Shown here one piece after another: positions 1 through 6,703 of a DNA stretch of 10,691 nucleotides. The notes beneath the pieces are model-generated. The model saw only the letters and a program-made list of their open reading frames with translations, ran no database searches and was not told where the DNA came from. Origin of the DNA: Candidatus Bathyarchaeota archaeon (lineage in GTDB: Archaea; Thermoproteota; Bathyarchaeia; Bathyarchaeales; WUQV01). Made by a program: the position numbers and the translations under genes. The stretch covers positions 1 to 10,691 of the forward strand of contig WUQV01000309.1 in assembly GCA_009889585.1 (NCBI GenBank), written 5' to 3'. Every line of letters begins with the position of its first letter. The stretch's first letter is position 1.

Positions 1-622
1 GCCTGCCGGCTTCCTCGCCCGCTCCCTCCGGATCGAAATCGTCTAGGTTAGACCCGCAGGAAATGCCGACCCCGGACGATTCGCCGTTCGCTAAACAACG
101 TATTAATAACTCCACCTTTGTTTTCTTAAGCTCCGCTGAGATGTCCGAGGACGTGGTAAGCGATAACACAGATTCCGTCGTCGAAAGCGTCCCTGCGGCT
201 CTTACAGGCCCTTCCTTGGAGGCGGAGTTCATAGCGGCTTCGACGTAATCTACGCACTTATCGTTTAGCCTTGGCACTCTACCATCGTATATCCTCGGCA
301 CATCCTCATATTCGAAAGGCCCTCTTGGTAGAGGAGCATAGCTTTCATGAGCTCTAATCACCTTAGCCATTTTAACTAAATCGTTTAAGCATCTCTTAAT
401 CCCCTCATCCGATACATCGGTTATAGAAGCTATTAATACCTTCTTATCCTTCTTTAATAAGATATTCGCAGACATCTCATCTAATATGTTAATCACCGTC
501 ACTTCATTATTAGCAAATCTAACTTGCTTCATCAAATCCCTAACAACTATTGCAGCTACTTCATCAGCTCCTAGCTTTACTCCCTCCTTAATAATTAAGG
601 AAGATATCTCATGCACATCCAT
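1..622 (-). CDS. tldE: TldE/PmbA-like subunit of TldD/TldE metalloprotease (partial, 3' end outside window)
   Basis: This is an open frame of 207 codons running off the left edge, so only the N-terminal part is visible. It starts at ATG 620-622, two bases after the tldD stop, with a strong ribosome site (GAGGTGA) overlapping the end of tldD, so the two genes are translationally coupled. The protein opens with MDVHEISSLIIKEGVKLGAD, the usual helical start of TldD/PmbA proteins, followed by strands around residues 24-60 (AIVVRDLMKQVRFANNEVTV). In the known family, TldE is the non-catalytic partner that lacks the HExxxH zinc motif and forms a heterodimer with TldD. The complex degrades unfolded or modified peptides, including microcin and CcdA in bacteria; its archaeal substrates are largely unknown. 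The TldE rather than second-TldD assignment rests mainly on position next to tldD and this N-terminus, because the diagnostic middle and C-terminal regions are not in the window. Confidence 0.85.
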   Translation of the reverse strand, partial: MDVHEISSLIIKEGVKLGADEVAAIVVRDLMKQVRFANNEVTVINILDEMSANILLKKDKKVLIASITDVSDEGIKRCLNDLVKMAKVIRAHESYAPLPRGPFEYEDVPRIYDGRVPRLNDKCVDYVEAAMNSASKEGPVRAAGTLSTTESVLSLTTSSDISAELKKTKVELLIRCLANGESSGVGISCGSNLDDFDPEGAGEEAGR

Positions 623-624
623 TT

Positions 625-2046
625 CTAAATCACCTCAATATCTCTTATTCTAACATTAGGACCTCCATGCCAAACCGGAATACCTTGAGGAGGATCCCCC
701 TTTCCACACGTAGCTGCCTCAAAGCTCAATGTTTTGTCTACAGCATCTATACTTCCATAGAAACCAAGGGTTGTTATCTCAAGAATAGGTCTCCTAACCA
801 TGTTCATTAATACTCCATTCTTTATGAGATAGCATTCCCTTCCAACGAATCTCATATTATACCTTCTATCATCTATATTCCACTCTCCAAAAGTCCTTAT
901 GTAAACGCCCAAATGAACCCCTTCTAACAACTCCTCAAAGTCATAATCCTTTGGCATCATGAAGGTATTCGCCATCCTAACTATTGGCTCCTTATCAAAT
1001 CTACTAGCCCTAGCTGATGCATTACTTTGAACTCCTAACTCAAATGCCGTTTCTCTATTATGAAGGAACTCATTTATCACCCCCTCCTTTATTAAGAACC
1101 TCCTACGCGCCTCAACGCCTTCATCATCATAAAGGTAAAATCCATAGCTATTCTCTAAAGTCGGATCGTCAACTACCGTGACCTCCTCAGGTCCTATCCT
1201 ACTTCCTAACATGCCTACTGTGATAAAGGACTCTCCAGCTTGAGCCGCCTCCCTACCTAAGATCCTATCGGCTTCGCACGGATGACCTACGGATTCATGT
1301 ACGATGAGGCCTACGACTTGGCTCCCTAAGACGACATCGACCTTTCCCTTCGGAGGGCTAACTGCCTCCCTCAATATCCTGCCTAACGTCTTAGCCCTTT
1401 CTCCTACGTGCTCAATAAGGTTCCACTTCTTAACTGCCTCCCAGCCGCTGCTTTCGCCCTTTCGTACGATGTCTTGCTCCGTAGACCCTCCTTCGCCTAA
1501 AGCCGTCAACACCCCTCTGAAGAGGATCCTAGGAACGCTACACGATATTAACGTTCCCTCGCTATTTACATAATGCTTCTCAACCCTTGATTCTATCAAC
1601 TCAAAGAGCCTATACGGAATTGAAGCTTTAACCTCCTTTGATGTTACCACTTTATCTATGTCGAAGAGCATCTCCATTTTATCTTCCACCGATACTTCTT
1701 CGAACGGAACCTTCGGCTTAACATCCCATGAGCGCTCAACGGCCTTCTCCTTCGACAAACGTATCGGCTTCTTTAGCAACTTCGTCGAAGCCTTTGCCAT
1801 GCTGATAGCATCTGTAACTCTCCTCCTCACTAACCGTTCATCCTCAACGTTTAATGACGCAAACCCTAAGTTGCCGTTAACTATGACCCTGATTCCCATC
1901 CCCCTATCCTTGCTGAAGCCCGCTGCCTCCGGGTTTCCATTCCTTAAGATGTACACGTTTTTAAAGTCGCCTTGAAACCTAGCCTCGGCGTAATCCGCGC
2001 CAAGCCTCACCGCCAGCTCAACGGCTAAGTCGGCTAGCTCCTTCAT
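625..2046 (-). CDS. tldD: TldD family zinc metalloprotease, catalytic subunit
   Basis: A complete 473-aa protein, the normal length for the family. The zinc and catalytic motif HESVGH is at residues 250-255 (His250, Glu251, His255). The downstream family cysteine, a third metal ligand in E. coli TldD, is Cys447 in the segment ATCGKGDPPQG. The N-terminal half (about 1-220) carries the helical and strand domain typical of PmbA/TldD, with the phrase KDRGMGIRVIVNGNLGFAS at 46-64. The start is ATG 2044-2046, with no good ribosome site in front but a TATA-like box about 29 nt upstream, which fits a leaderless or near-leaderless archaeal transcript. The tldE-like gene follows after 2 nt. In bacteria TldD/TldE matures microcin B17 and degrades CcdA; general peptide turnover is the safest role here. 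The 3' half of the gene is visibly more AT-rich than the 5' half. Antisense open frames inside it are shadows. Confidence 0.95.
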   Translation of the reverse strand: MKELADLAVELAVRLGADYAEARFQGDFKNVYILRNGNPEAAGFSKDRGMGIRVIVNGNLGFASLNVEDERLVRRRVTDAISMAKASTKLLKKPIRLSKEKAVERSWDVKPKVPFEEVSVEDKMEMLFDIDKVVTSKEVKASIPYRLFELIESRVEKHYVNSEGTLISCSVPRILFRGVLTALGEGGSTEQDIVRKGESSGWEAVKKWNLIEHVGERAKTLGRILREAVSPPKGKVDVVLGSQVVGLIVHESVGHPCEADRILGREAAQAGESFITVGMLGSRIGPEEVTVVDDPTLENSYGFYLYDDEGVEARRRFLIKEGVINEFLHNRETAFELGVQSNASARASRFDKEPIVRMANTFMMPKDYDFEELLEGVHLGVYIRTFGEWNIDDRRYNMRFVGRECYLIKNGVLMNMVRRPILEITTLGFYGSIDAVDKTLSFEAATCGKGDPPQGIPVWHGGPNVRIRDIEVI

Positions 2047-2071
2047 TAGGTGAAGTTCGTTTTGCGACGCT

Positions 2072-2086
2072 CTTAAAGCTTAAAAA
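2072..2086 (-). promoter_or_regulatory. TATA-like promoter of tldD
   Basis: On the minus strand the sequence reads TTTTTAAGCTTTAAG. It contains two overlapping TATA-like cores (TTTTTAAG and TTTAAG) centred about 36 and 29 nt upstream of the tldD ATG at 2046. That distance would put transcription initiation at or just before the start codon, which agrees with the lack of a ribosome site there. Assigned by pattern and spacing only. Confidence 0.4.
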
Positions 2087-2104
2087 GCAGCCAACGTGGC
2101 GCCT

Positions 2105-2290
2105 TCAGCCCTTTCTAGCGCCCCCTACTTCCTCATTTAAGCCACCAACGATGTGCAGATCAATTATCGAAAGCTCCTCCGCGTTTACGATCGAATACGT
2201 TTCGCCGAATACACGCTCGTCTCGCTCCTTACGACCAAAGCCGCAGGTCCTCAAGGCAGTCGTACGAATATGACGAATAGCAAACGCCAT
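2105..2290 (-). CDS. possible 61-aa protein of unknown function
   Basis: This small open frame lies in the 320-bp gap between tldD and the oxidoreductase gene. I do not recognise the protein. It has a basic N-terminal third (MAFAIRHIRTTALRTCGFGR, one cysteine at residue 16) and a C-terminal part that could form strands (ETYSIVNAEELSIIDLHIVG), ending in a glycine-rich tail. In its favour, GGAG lies about 8 nt before the ATG and a TATA-like box (2316-2325) lies about 30 nt upstream, and it has the same direction as tldD. Against it are the short length, lack of any known domain, and the possibility that it is chance reading or a gene remnant. If real it would be the first gene of a unit with tldD, although tldD seems to have its own promoter. 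Confidence 0.3.
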   Translation of the reverse strand: MAFAIRHIRTTALRTCGFGRKERDERVFGETYSIVNAEELSIIDLHIVGGLNEEVGGARKG

Positions 2291-2315
2291 CGATCGCTCC
2301 GAGCTTGATGAGAAA

Positions 2316-2325
2316 CTTAATATAC
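2316..2325 (+). promoter_or_regulatory. TATA-like promoter of the oxidoreductase operon (also readable on the minus strand)
   Basis: CTTAATATAC is the only AT-rich box in the GC-richer 2047-2369 gap. On the plus strand it would start transcription near 2345-2350, leaving a short leader that contains the GAGGGTGGGAGG ribosome site before the TTG start at 2370. Read on the minus strand (GTATATTAAG) it sits about 30 nt before the ATG of the 61-aa frame. Assigned by pattern and spacing only. Confidence 0.4.
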
Positions 2326-2369
2326 GGCTTTCTTACACTAACCGAGCGACTAAACGAGGGTGGGAGGAA

Positions 2370-4226
2370 TTGTATGGCTACGCTGGACGCGTATTGCACG
2401 TCGACTTAACAACCGGTAGGACGTGGACGGAGCCCCTAAAGGAGGACCTAGCGAGGAAGTACATCGGGGGCATCGGCCTCGGAATTCGTCTATTGCTAGA
2501 ACATTGCCCGTCAGACGTCGATCCGTTCAGTCCCGAGAACCCATTAATCCTGACGACGGGCCCGCTGTCAGGGACCATAGCTCCCACCGGCGGCAATGGC
2601 CACGCATTCGTCGCAAAGTCGCCTGAGACGCTCGGAGTTGGTGAGTCCAAAGCCCATGGCTTCTTCGGGACGGAGCTAAAGCGAGCTGGTTATGACGCTG
2701 TCATCTTCAAGGGAAGGGCTGAGAAGCCCGTTTACTTATGGATAGATGACGAATCCGTTCAACTAATGGACGCTAAGCACCTTTGGGGCAAGTCGCCACT
2801 TGAGGCTGAGGAGACCATAAAGAAGGAGCTAGGAGACCAATACATACGCGTCGCCGACATAGGCCCTGCTGGCGAAAGGCTCGTCCGCGTTGCCTCAATA
2901 ATGAATGATCGTCATAGGTGTGCTGGCCGCACGGGCATGGGCGCCGTCATGGGGTCGAAGAAGCTGAAGGCTATTGCCGTCAGAGGGACGAAGGACGTTA
3001 ACGTGGCTAATGTCGATGGGCTTAGGGAGTTCACGAAGTTCCTTCATGAGAGGATGAAAGGGCCAGCAACTCGAAAGTATAGGACGTTAGGTACGCCTGA
3101 AAACGTCCTTGTGCATAACACGATATTTTGCATGCCGTCGTATAACTACAACAGGGCCTCATTTGATAAAGCTGAGAAGGTCAGCGGCGAGCTACTGAAC
3201 GAGAGGTTCGTCAGCAGGATCATAGGCTGTGGCTCCTGCGCTATGCGTTGTGAACACGTCTGCGTCGTCCCAGAGGGACCATATAAAGGAACGGTTACGC
3301 GCTTGGAATACGAACCGTTATGGGCGATGGGCCCGTACTGTGGGGTTGACAGGCTAGACGCCGTCATAAAGGGCATGGACCTTTGTAATTATTATGCCAT
3401 AGACCCGATAGGTTCTGGTGTAATCGTCGCCTTCGCTATGGATTGTTATGAGAACGGAATCCTTACGAAAGAAGACTTAGGAATCGAGGCCAGGTTCGGC
3501 AATCATGAGGCTCTATTAGAACTTTTGCACAAGATTGGCAAGAGGGAAGGAATAGGGGATATTCTTGCTGAAGGAGTTAGGATCGCTGGCCAAAAGATCG
3601 GAAGGGGAGCGGAAAAGCTAGCTCAACACATAAAGGGCTTGGAGGTGACTGGTTACGACTTAAGGACGTTGAAGACGGCGGCGTTAGGCTATGCCGTCTC
3701 ATTTAGAGGGGCCGATCACAACCGCCATGGGGCTTATGCCCTTGACATAGCGGGCAAGGTGGATAGATACAAGTACGAGAGGGGTCGTGCTAAGTTAGTT
3801 AAGGAGATGGAAGACATGTATAATATCATCGACTCCTTAATCATTTGCAAATTCTCGAGAGGTGTATACTATAAGGGTTTTGAAGATATGGTTACGCTTT
3901 ATAATTATGTAACTGGCCTAGGCTTAACTCATAAGGAGCTTGAATTAGCTGGAGAGAGAATACAAAACGCAGCTAGGTTATTTAACATAAGGGAGGGCTT
4001 CACAAGGAAGGATGATCACCTGCCTTGGAAGGTAATGAACGTTCCAGTACCAGATGAAGGGCCCGCAAAGGGTCAATACATTAGACAAGAGGAGCTTGAC
4101 TTGATGTTGGACGATTACTATGAAGTAAGGGGGTGGACAAAGGATGGTATTCCAACTATTGAGAAGCTTAAGGAGCTTGGGTTAGAAGAGCTACTTTATA
4201 TCGTGGAACCTAAAATTAAAATGTAA
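2370..4226 (+). CDS. aor: tungsten-dependent aldehyde:ferredoxin oxidoreductase family protein
   Basis: A 618-aa protein, full length for the AOR family, which oxidises aldehydes to carboxylic acids with a tungsten bis-pyranopterin cofactor and passes electrons to ferredoxin in the cytoplasm. The single [4Fe-4S] cluster ligands are plain: C287-x2-C290-x3-C294 and the distant C493. This matches Pyrococcus AOR (288, 291, 295, 494). The pterin-binding stretch AGRTGMGAVMGSKKLKAIAV is at 185-204. Glu313 (LEYEP) and His450 (GADHNRHG) match the active-site Glu/His pair. The start is TTG at 2370. The family N-terminus MYGYAGRVLHVDLTTG begins exactly there, GAGGGTGGGAGG precedes it, and the nearby ATG at 2374 is out of frame. 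The iron-sulfur gene follows after 2 nt. Substrate class (AOR, FOR, GAPOR or WOR-like) cannot be told from sequence alone. The last third is more AT-rich than the start. Confidence 0.95.
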   Translation: MYGYAGRVLHVDLTTGRTWTEPLKEDLARKYIGGIGLGIRLLLEHCPSDVDPFSPENPLILTTGPLSGTIAPTGGNGHAFVAKSPETLGVGESKAHGFFGTELKRAGYDAVIFKGRAEKPVYLWIDDESVQLMDAKHLWGKSPLEAEETIKKELGDQYIRVADIGPAGERLVRVASIMNDRHRCAGRTGMGAVMGSKKLKAIAVRGTKDVNVANVDGLREFTKFLHERMKGPATRKYRTLGTPENVLVHNTIFCMPSYNYNRASFDKAEKVSGELLNERFVSRIIGCGSCAMRCEHVCVVPEGPYKGTVTRLEYEPLWAMGPYCGVDRLDAVIKGMDLCNYYAIDPIGSGVIVAFAMDCYENGILTKEDLGIEARFGNHEALLELLHKIGKREGIGDILAEGVRIAGQKIGRGAEKLAQHIKGLEVTGYDLRTLKTAALGYAVSFRGADHNRHGAYALDIAGKVDRYKYERGRAKLVKEMEDMYNIIDSLIICKFSRGVYYKGFEDMVTLYNYVTGLGLTHKELELAGERIQNAARLFNIREGFTRKDDHLPWKVMNVPVPDEGPAKGQYIRQEELDLMLDDYYEVRGWTKDGIPTIEKLKELGLEELLYIVEPKIKM

Positions 4227-4228
4227 GG

Positions 4229-4744
4229 GTGAAGAAGGAATTGGCTGCAATTCATGCAAGAAGGTTCGTATCTGCTGATCCTAGAAAGTGCGTAGGATGT
4301 GCAATTTGTGAGTACATTTGCTCCTTGGAAAAGGAGAAAACATTTAATCCATTAAAGTCTAGGATCAGAATTGTTCGCTTGCATCCTCTAATTAATCTCT
4401 CTGTCACCTGTAGACTTTGTGAGGATCCAATGTGTGTAGCATCATGTCCAAGGGATGCTTTAACACAATCTAAAGAGACTGGAATAATTTTAATTGATGA
4501 AGATAAATGTAATGGATGTGGATGGTGTATAGAGGCTTGTGAATATGGAGCTGTAGTATTACATCCTGAGAAGAAAGTTGTAACGATTTGCGATACTTGC
4601 GATGGAGATCCAGAATGCGTTAAATGGTGCCCTGAGGAGGCATTGGACTTCGTAACGAGCGACGTATTAGCTCAAAAGGCTAGGATCGATTCAGTAAAGC
4701 GCCTCTTCATCGAGGCCATGAAGGCCGTTCCCGCGCCGCTTTAA
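4229..4744 (+). CDS. four-cluster [4Fe-4S] ferredoxin-like electron-transfer subunit, partner of AOR
   Basis: A 171-aa cytoplasmic protein with sixteen cysteines in four groups, each able to hold a [4Fe-4S] cluster: C21/24/27/31, C61/64/69/73, C94/97/100/104 and C121/124/130/134. The CxxCxxCxxxC and CxxCxxxxCxxxC pattern is that of the polyferredoxin subunits of molybdenum and tungsten oxidoreductases (HycB/DmsB/AorA type). No signal peptide or membrane segment is seen, so it is a soluble partner. The GTG start at 4229 lies 2 nt after the AOR stop, so co-transcription and coupling are likely. The inferred role is to carry electrons from the tungsten enzyme to ferredoxin or another acceptor. 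Two-subunit AOR enzymes with such a partner are known from bacteria (for example Aromatoleum) and as WOR-type pairs. Codon use over 4260-4640 is distinctly AT-rich and turns GC-rich again in the last 100 nt. Confidence 0.9.
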   Translation: MKKELAAIHARRFVSADPRKCVGCAICEYICSLEKEKTFNPLKSRIRIVRLHPLINLSVTCRLCEDPMCVASCPRDALTQSKETGIILIDEDKCNGCGWCIEACEYGAVVLHPEKKVVTICDTCDGDPECVKWCPEEALDFVTSDVLAQKARIDSVKRLFIEAMKAVPAPL

Positions 4745-4750
4745 CCCCCA

Positions 4751-4756
4751 TTTTTT
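4751..4756 (+). terminator. T-run terminator after the AOR operon
   Basis: Six consecutive T lie 7 nt after the iron-sulfur gene stop, directly after CCCCCA. Archaeal RNA polymerase stops at such T-runs without needing a hairpin. A T-rich stretch on the other strand (4783-4792) may serve the converging reductase gene. Confidence 0.35.
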
Positions 4757-4764
4757 CAATGTTA

Positions 4765-4856
4765 GCATCTAGTTGGAGAATTGAAATAAAACGCTTAGAA
4801 TCGTGGGCGAAATGGGATGGGGCTCGGGCTAAGAATCTCGTTGAGAGAATTGAAAG
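4765..4856 (+). repeat. two diverged CRISPR-like repeats around one 45-nt spacer
   Basis: Copy 1 is 4765-4787 (23 nt) and copy 2 is 4833-4856 (24 nt). Aligned with a single one-base gap they agree at 20 of 24 columns, sharing an exact 11-mer GAGAATTGAAA (4776-4786 and 4845-4855). Copy 2 ends GAATTGAAAG, the characteristic 3' end of many crenarchaeal CRISPR repeats, and contains the small dyad TCTC-GTT-GAGA. The unit length is 68 nt with a 45-nt spacer (4788-4832), within the range of archaeal arrays. Copy 2 lies inside the last eight codons and C-terminus of the HMG-CoA reductase gene. No third copy is found 68 nt either way, and no cas gene is in the window. This could be a relic or seed array, or simply a duplicated short element; the repeat itself is certain, the CRISPR reading is inference. 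Confidence 0.5.
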
Positions 4857-6112
4857 TATTGCTCTATGAGCTCCTTCGCCCTATCGATGCGAACCCTTCG
4901 TTCCTCAACCATTTTATCCGCTATTACGTCTATTAGCTCACCCGTTGCGCCAGCAGCTATTGCTACGTTCCTAGCGTGAAGCGACATATGTCCACGTTGT
5001 ATGCCCTCGTTCGCAAGCGCCCTTAACGCCGCTAGGTTTTGAGCTAACCCTACGGCGGCTAAGACTTCAGCGAACTCGTTTGCCGTCTTAACGCCTAAGA
5101 TCTTAAGGGCTATCCTTGCTATCGGATGCGTCCTCACGGCCCCTCCTACTATGCCCACGGCCATCGGAAGCTCTATCGAGCCGACCAAATCCCCTTCTTC
5201 GTTCTTCTCCCAAGTTGAAAGCGTCGTATAATGGCCGCTCCTAGCGGCGTAAGCGTGGGCTCCAGCCTCTACGGCGCGATGGTCGTTACACGTCGCGATT
5301 ACGACGGCTATTATGCCGTTTAAAATCCCCTTGTTGTGAGTCGCAGCCCTGTAGGGATCGGCGGCTGCGAAAGCTGAAGCGCTCACCACGCCTTCTACGA
5401 CTTCCTCGCCGCCCACGGCCTCCTTAGGGACGACACACCATGCCCTCGCCAAGCGCTTAACGGCCAAGTTAGAGACTATCCGTAAGTATACGCGTCCGCC
5501 CGTCGCCCGCTCTATCATCGGTGCGACTGCTTCAGCCATCGTATTAACGGCGTTCGCGCCCATGGCGTCCCTGCAGTCGACGTGGAGCTCCGTTATGAGC
5601 ATCGGCCCTTGCGTCGTATGGATCACTTTAACGTCCAAGTCCTTAGCCCCTCCTCCGAGCGAGACGAGCACCGGATCCTGTTCGTTCGCCTTCCTTAGTA
5701 TTTCCTCCTTAGCCTCTAGAACTCGCATTTTCGCCGCGTACGGATCCTTAATCCTTACGGCTTGTATCTGGCCGATCATTATGGGCGGTGTGCTGCTAGC
5801 GTAAAAGCCTCCTCCTTCGCGCGCCATCTTCGCGGCGTAACTCGCGGCCGCTACGACCGATGGCTCCTCTATGGCCATCGGGATCAAGTAGTCCCGTTTG
5901 TTTACGAGGAAGTTGACGGCTATTCCAAGCGGTATAGGGATAGCGCCTACGACGTTCTCTATCATGCGATTCGCTAACTCCAAAGGCAAGGATCCAGCGT
6001 TCATCAACAAGTTGCATTCCTCATCCGTCAAGTTGGCGAACTCCTTGACGAACGCAAGGCGCTCCTTTGGGCTTAGCTTGTAAAATCCTGAGAACAGCGA
6101 CGATCTGCCCAT
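4829..6112 (-). CDS. mvaA: class II hydroxymethylglutaryl-CoA reductase
   Basis: A 427-aa soluble enzyme interconverting HMG-CoA and mevalonate, the committed step to isoprenoids for archaeal ether lipids. It follows the bacterial class II enzyme of Pseudomonas mevalonii from residue 1 (LSP..R at 13-18, MIENVVG at 50-56). The catalytic residues fall at matching places: Glu83 (IEEPSVVAAASY), Lys261 (ATHNKGILNGI), Asp277 (TCNDHRAVEAGAHAYA) and His375 (QRGHMSLHARN). The cofactor motif DAMGANAVNTMAEAVAP starts at 182. Asp146, which in P. mevalonii favours NADH, aligns with Asp146 here, so NADH use is inferred. The start is ATG 6110-6112 with GAAGGTGA directly before it. Most archaea carry the class I enzyme, so this is probably an ancient transfer, as in Archaeoglobus and Thermoplasma relatives. 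The last codons overlap a CRISPR-like repeat. The direction of the reaction in vivo is assumed biosynthetic. Confidence 0.95.
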   Translation of the reverse strand: MGRSSLFSGFYKLSPKERLAFVKEFANLTDEECNLLMNAGSLPLELANRMIENVVGAIPIPLGIAVNFLVNKRDYLIPMAIEEPSVVAAASYAAKMAREGGGFYASSTPPIMIGQIQAVRIKDPYAAKMRVLEAKEEILRKANEQDPVLVSLGGGAKDLDVKVIHTTQGPMLITELHVDCRDAMGANAVNTMAEAVAPMIERATGGRVYLRIVSNLAVKRLARAWCVVPKEAVGGEEVVEGVVSASAFAAADPYRAATHNKGILNGIIAVVIATCNDHRAVEAGAHAYAARSGHYTTLSTWEKNEEGDLVGSIELPMAVGIVGGAVRTHPIARIALKILGVKTANEFAEVLAAVGLAQNLAALRALANEGIQRGHMSLHARNVAIAAGATGELIDVIADKMVEERRVRIDRAKELIEQYFQFSQRDS

Positions 6113-6144
6113 TCACCTTCACTGTTTGCCATCACGTAGTTAAC

Positions 6145-6158
6145 AAGATAAAATTTTC
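6145..6158 (-). promoter_or_regulatory. TATA-like promoter of the HMG-CoA reductase gene
   Basis: On the minus strand the sequence reads GAAAATTTTATCTT: a purine-rich BRE-like stretch followed by TTTTATC, in the 52-bp gap between the small membrane protein and the reductase. The spacing predicts transcription from about 6122-6126, giving a leader just long enough for the GAAGGTGA site. The reductase can therefore be transcribed independently of the upstream gene. Assigned by pattern only. Confidence 0.45.
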
Positions 6159-6164
6159 TGAAGG

Positions 6165-6401
6165 TTACAATGGGTGAAACGCACGGAAAAGGGATGAAAT
6201 AAGCACTTCGTTACGCTGACTTCTGGCCTTGAGGATCTTACTCCAAATTAAGCTTCCGACGGCGATCAATAAGCTACCTATGGCTATGAGGATGAAGCCT
6301 ACGTCCGCCTCATATACGACCTTAACGCATATGCCTACGAATATCGAAATTATGCCAGCGGACTCCAGCGAAATCGGGAGCAGGTAAAAGAACGATAACA
6401 T
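6165..6401 (-). CDS. small two-helix membrane protein of unknown function
   Basis: A 78-aa protein with two likely membrane segments: about residues 12-30 (LESAGIISIFVGICVKVVY) and 34-54 (VGFILIAIGSLLIAVGSLI), joined by a short loop containing Glu31 and Asp33. A positively charged stretch (KILKARSQR, 55-63) follows the second helix, which by the positive-inside rule would place the C-terminal tail in the cytoplasm. No family was recognised. The start ATG 6399-6401 has an AAAGGA ribosome site 5 nt upstream and a possible TATA-like box (GTTTTACG on the minus strand, near 6422-6430). It lies upstream of the reductase gene in the same direction, but that gene has its own promoter, so a functional link to isoprenoid synthesis is not shown. 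Small membrane proteins of this kind are common and often lineage-specific in archaea. Confidence 0.6.
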   Translation of the reverse strand: MLSFFYLLPISLESAGIISIFVGICVKVVYEADVGFILIAIGSLLIAVGSLIWSKILKARSQRNEVLISSLFRAFHPL

Positions 6402-6490
6402 GGCTTTCCTTTACGCCGAACGTAAAACTGCATGATGTTACGTCTGAACGAACTTTGGAGGGCCTTTGGTTAATTGGAATCACAAAAGGA

Positions 6491-6510
6491 ATTTTTAAAT
6501 TTAAAATATT
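6491..6510 (+). promoter_or_regulatory. strong AT-rich promoter of the AbrB-like cassette
   Basis: ATTTTTAAATTTAAAATATT is the most AT-rich stretch in the window and is preceded by AAAAGGA, which resembles a BRE. Using TTTTTAAAT (6492-6500) as the TATA box, transcription would start near 6520-6525, about 20 nt before the ATG at 6545. AbrB-like proteins commonly repress their own promoters, so this region is also the likely operator, but no clear inverted repeat is visible. Confidence 0.5.
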
Positions 6511-6544
6511 ACTTTTTCTATTTTAGTGTTGGAAAATCTTCAGG

Positions 6545-6697
6545 ATGAAGGCTAAACTTAGGAGCAAGTGTCAGCTCGTCATGCCGAAGGTTATTAGGAA
6601 GAGTTTGGGTTTAGTTGAGAATAAGTTTGTAGTGCTCGAAGTTAAGGATAAGTCTATTGAGATCAAGGCTTTAGATGAGGGCATTGTGGAGAAGTGA
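6545..6697 (+). CDS. AbrB/SpoVT-type (MazE/VapB-like) DNA-binding protein
   Basis: A 50-aa protein covering a single swapped-hairpin AbrB domain. The signature QLVMPKVIRKSLGL at 10-23 corresponds to the family pattern GQVVIPKEIRKKLGI, followed by the second strand pair FVVLEVKDKSIEIKAL (28-43). This fold dimerises and binds DNA, and it is the usual N-terminal domain of archaeal antitoxins and transcription regulators. Here no toxin-binding tail is visible beyond about seven residues. The ATG at 6545 is the only plausible start, because an in-frame TAG lies at 6524 and no GTG or TTG lies between. No good ribosome site is seen, so initiation may rely on the short leader. The 131-aa gene follows after 6 nt, with GGAGAAGTGAAAGG across the junction as its ribosome site. 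A regulator or antitoxin role for the cassette is inferred from the fold and operon. It is too short for many automatic gene callers. Confidence 0.8.
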   Translation: MKAKLRSKCQLVMPKVIRKSLGLVENKFVVLEVKDKSIEIKALDEGIVEK

Positions 6698-6703
6698 AAG
6701 GCA

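Noticed and set aside
63..248. 61-aa plus-strand open frame at the left edge
   Set aside because: It lies antisense to the tldE-like frame, which has a good start, ribosome site and family-like sequence.
1616..1626. GGAATTGAAGC as a further CRISPR-like repeat copy
   Set aside because: Only about nine bases match, the upstream part of the repeat is absent, and it lies in well-conserved tldD coding sequence.
1304..1975. Two plus-strand frames of 89 and 105 aa inside tldD
   Set aside because: They are antisense to the catalytic metalloprotease gene, with no start signals or recognisable domains.
2306..2311. TGATGA as box C of a C/D guide RNA
   Set aside because: No CTGA box D is found within a sensible distance, and the region is explained by promoter sequence.
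2374..2376. ATG just inside the AOR gene as the true start
   Set aside because: It is out of frame with the AOR protein, whose family N-terminus begins exactly at the TTG 2370-2372.
5562..6083. Several open frames of 61-80 aa on both strands inside the HMG-CoA reductase gene
   Set aside because: All overlap a fully conserved enzyme in other frames and show no start signals.
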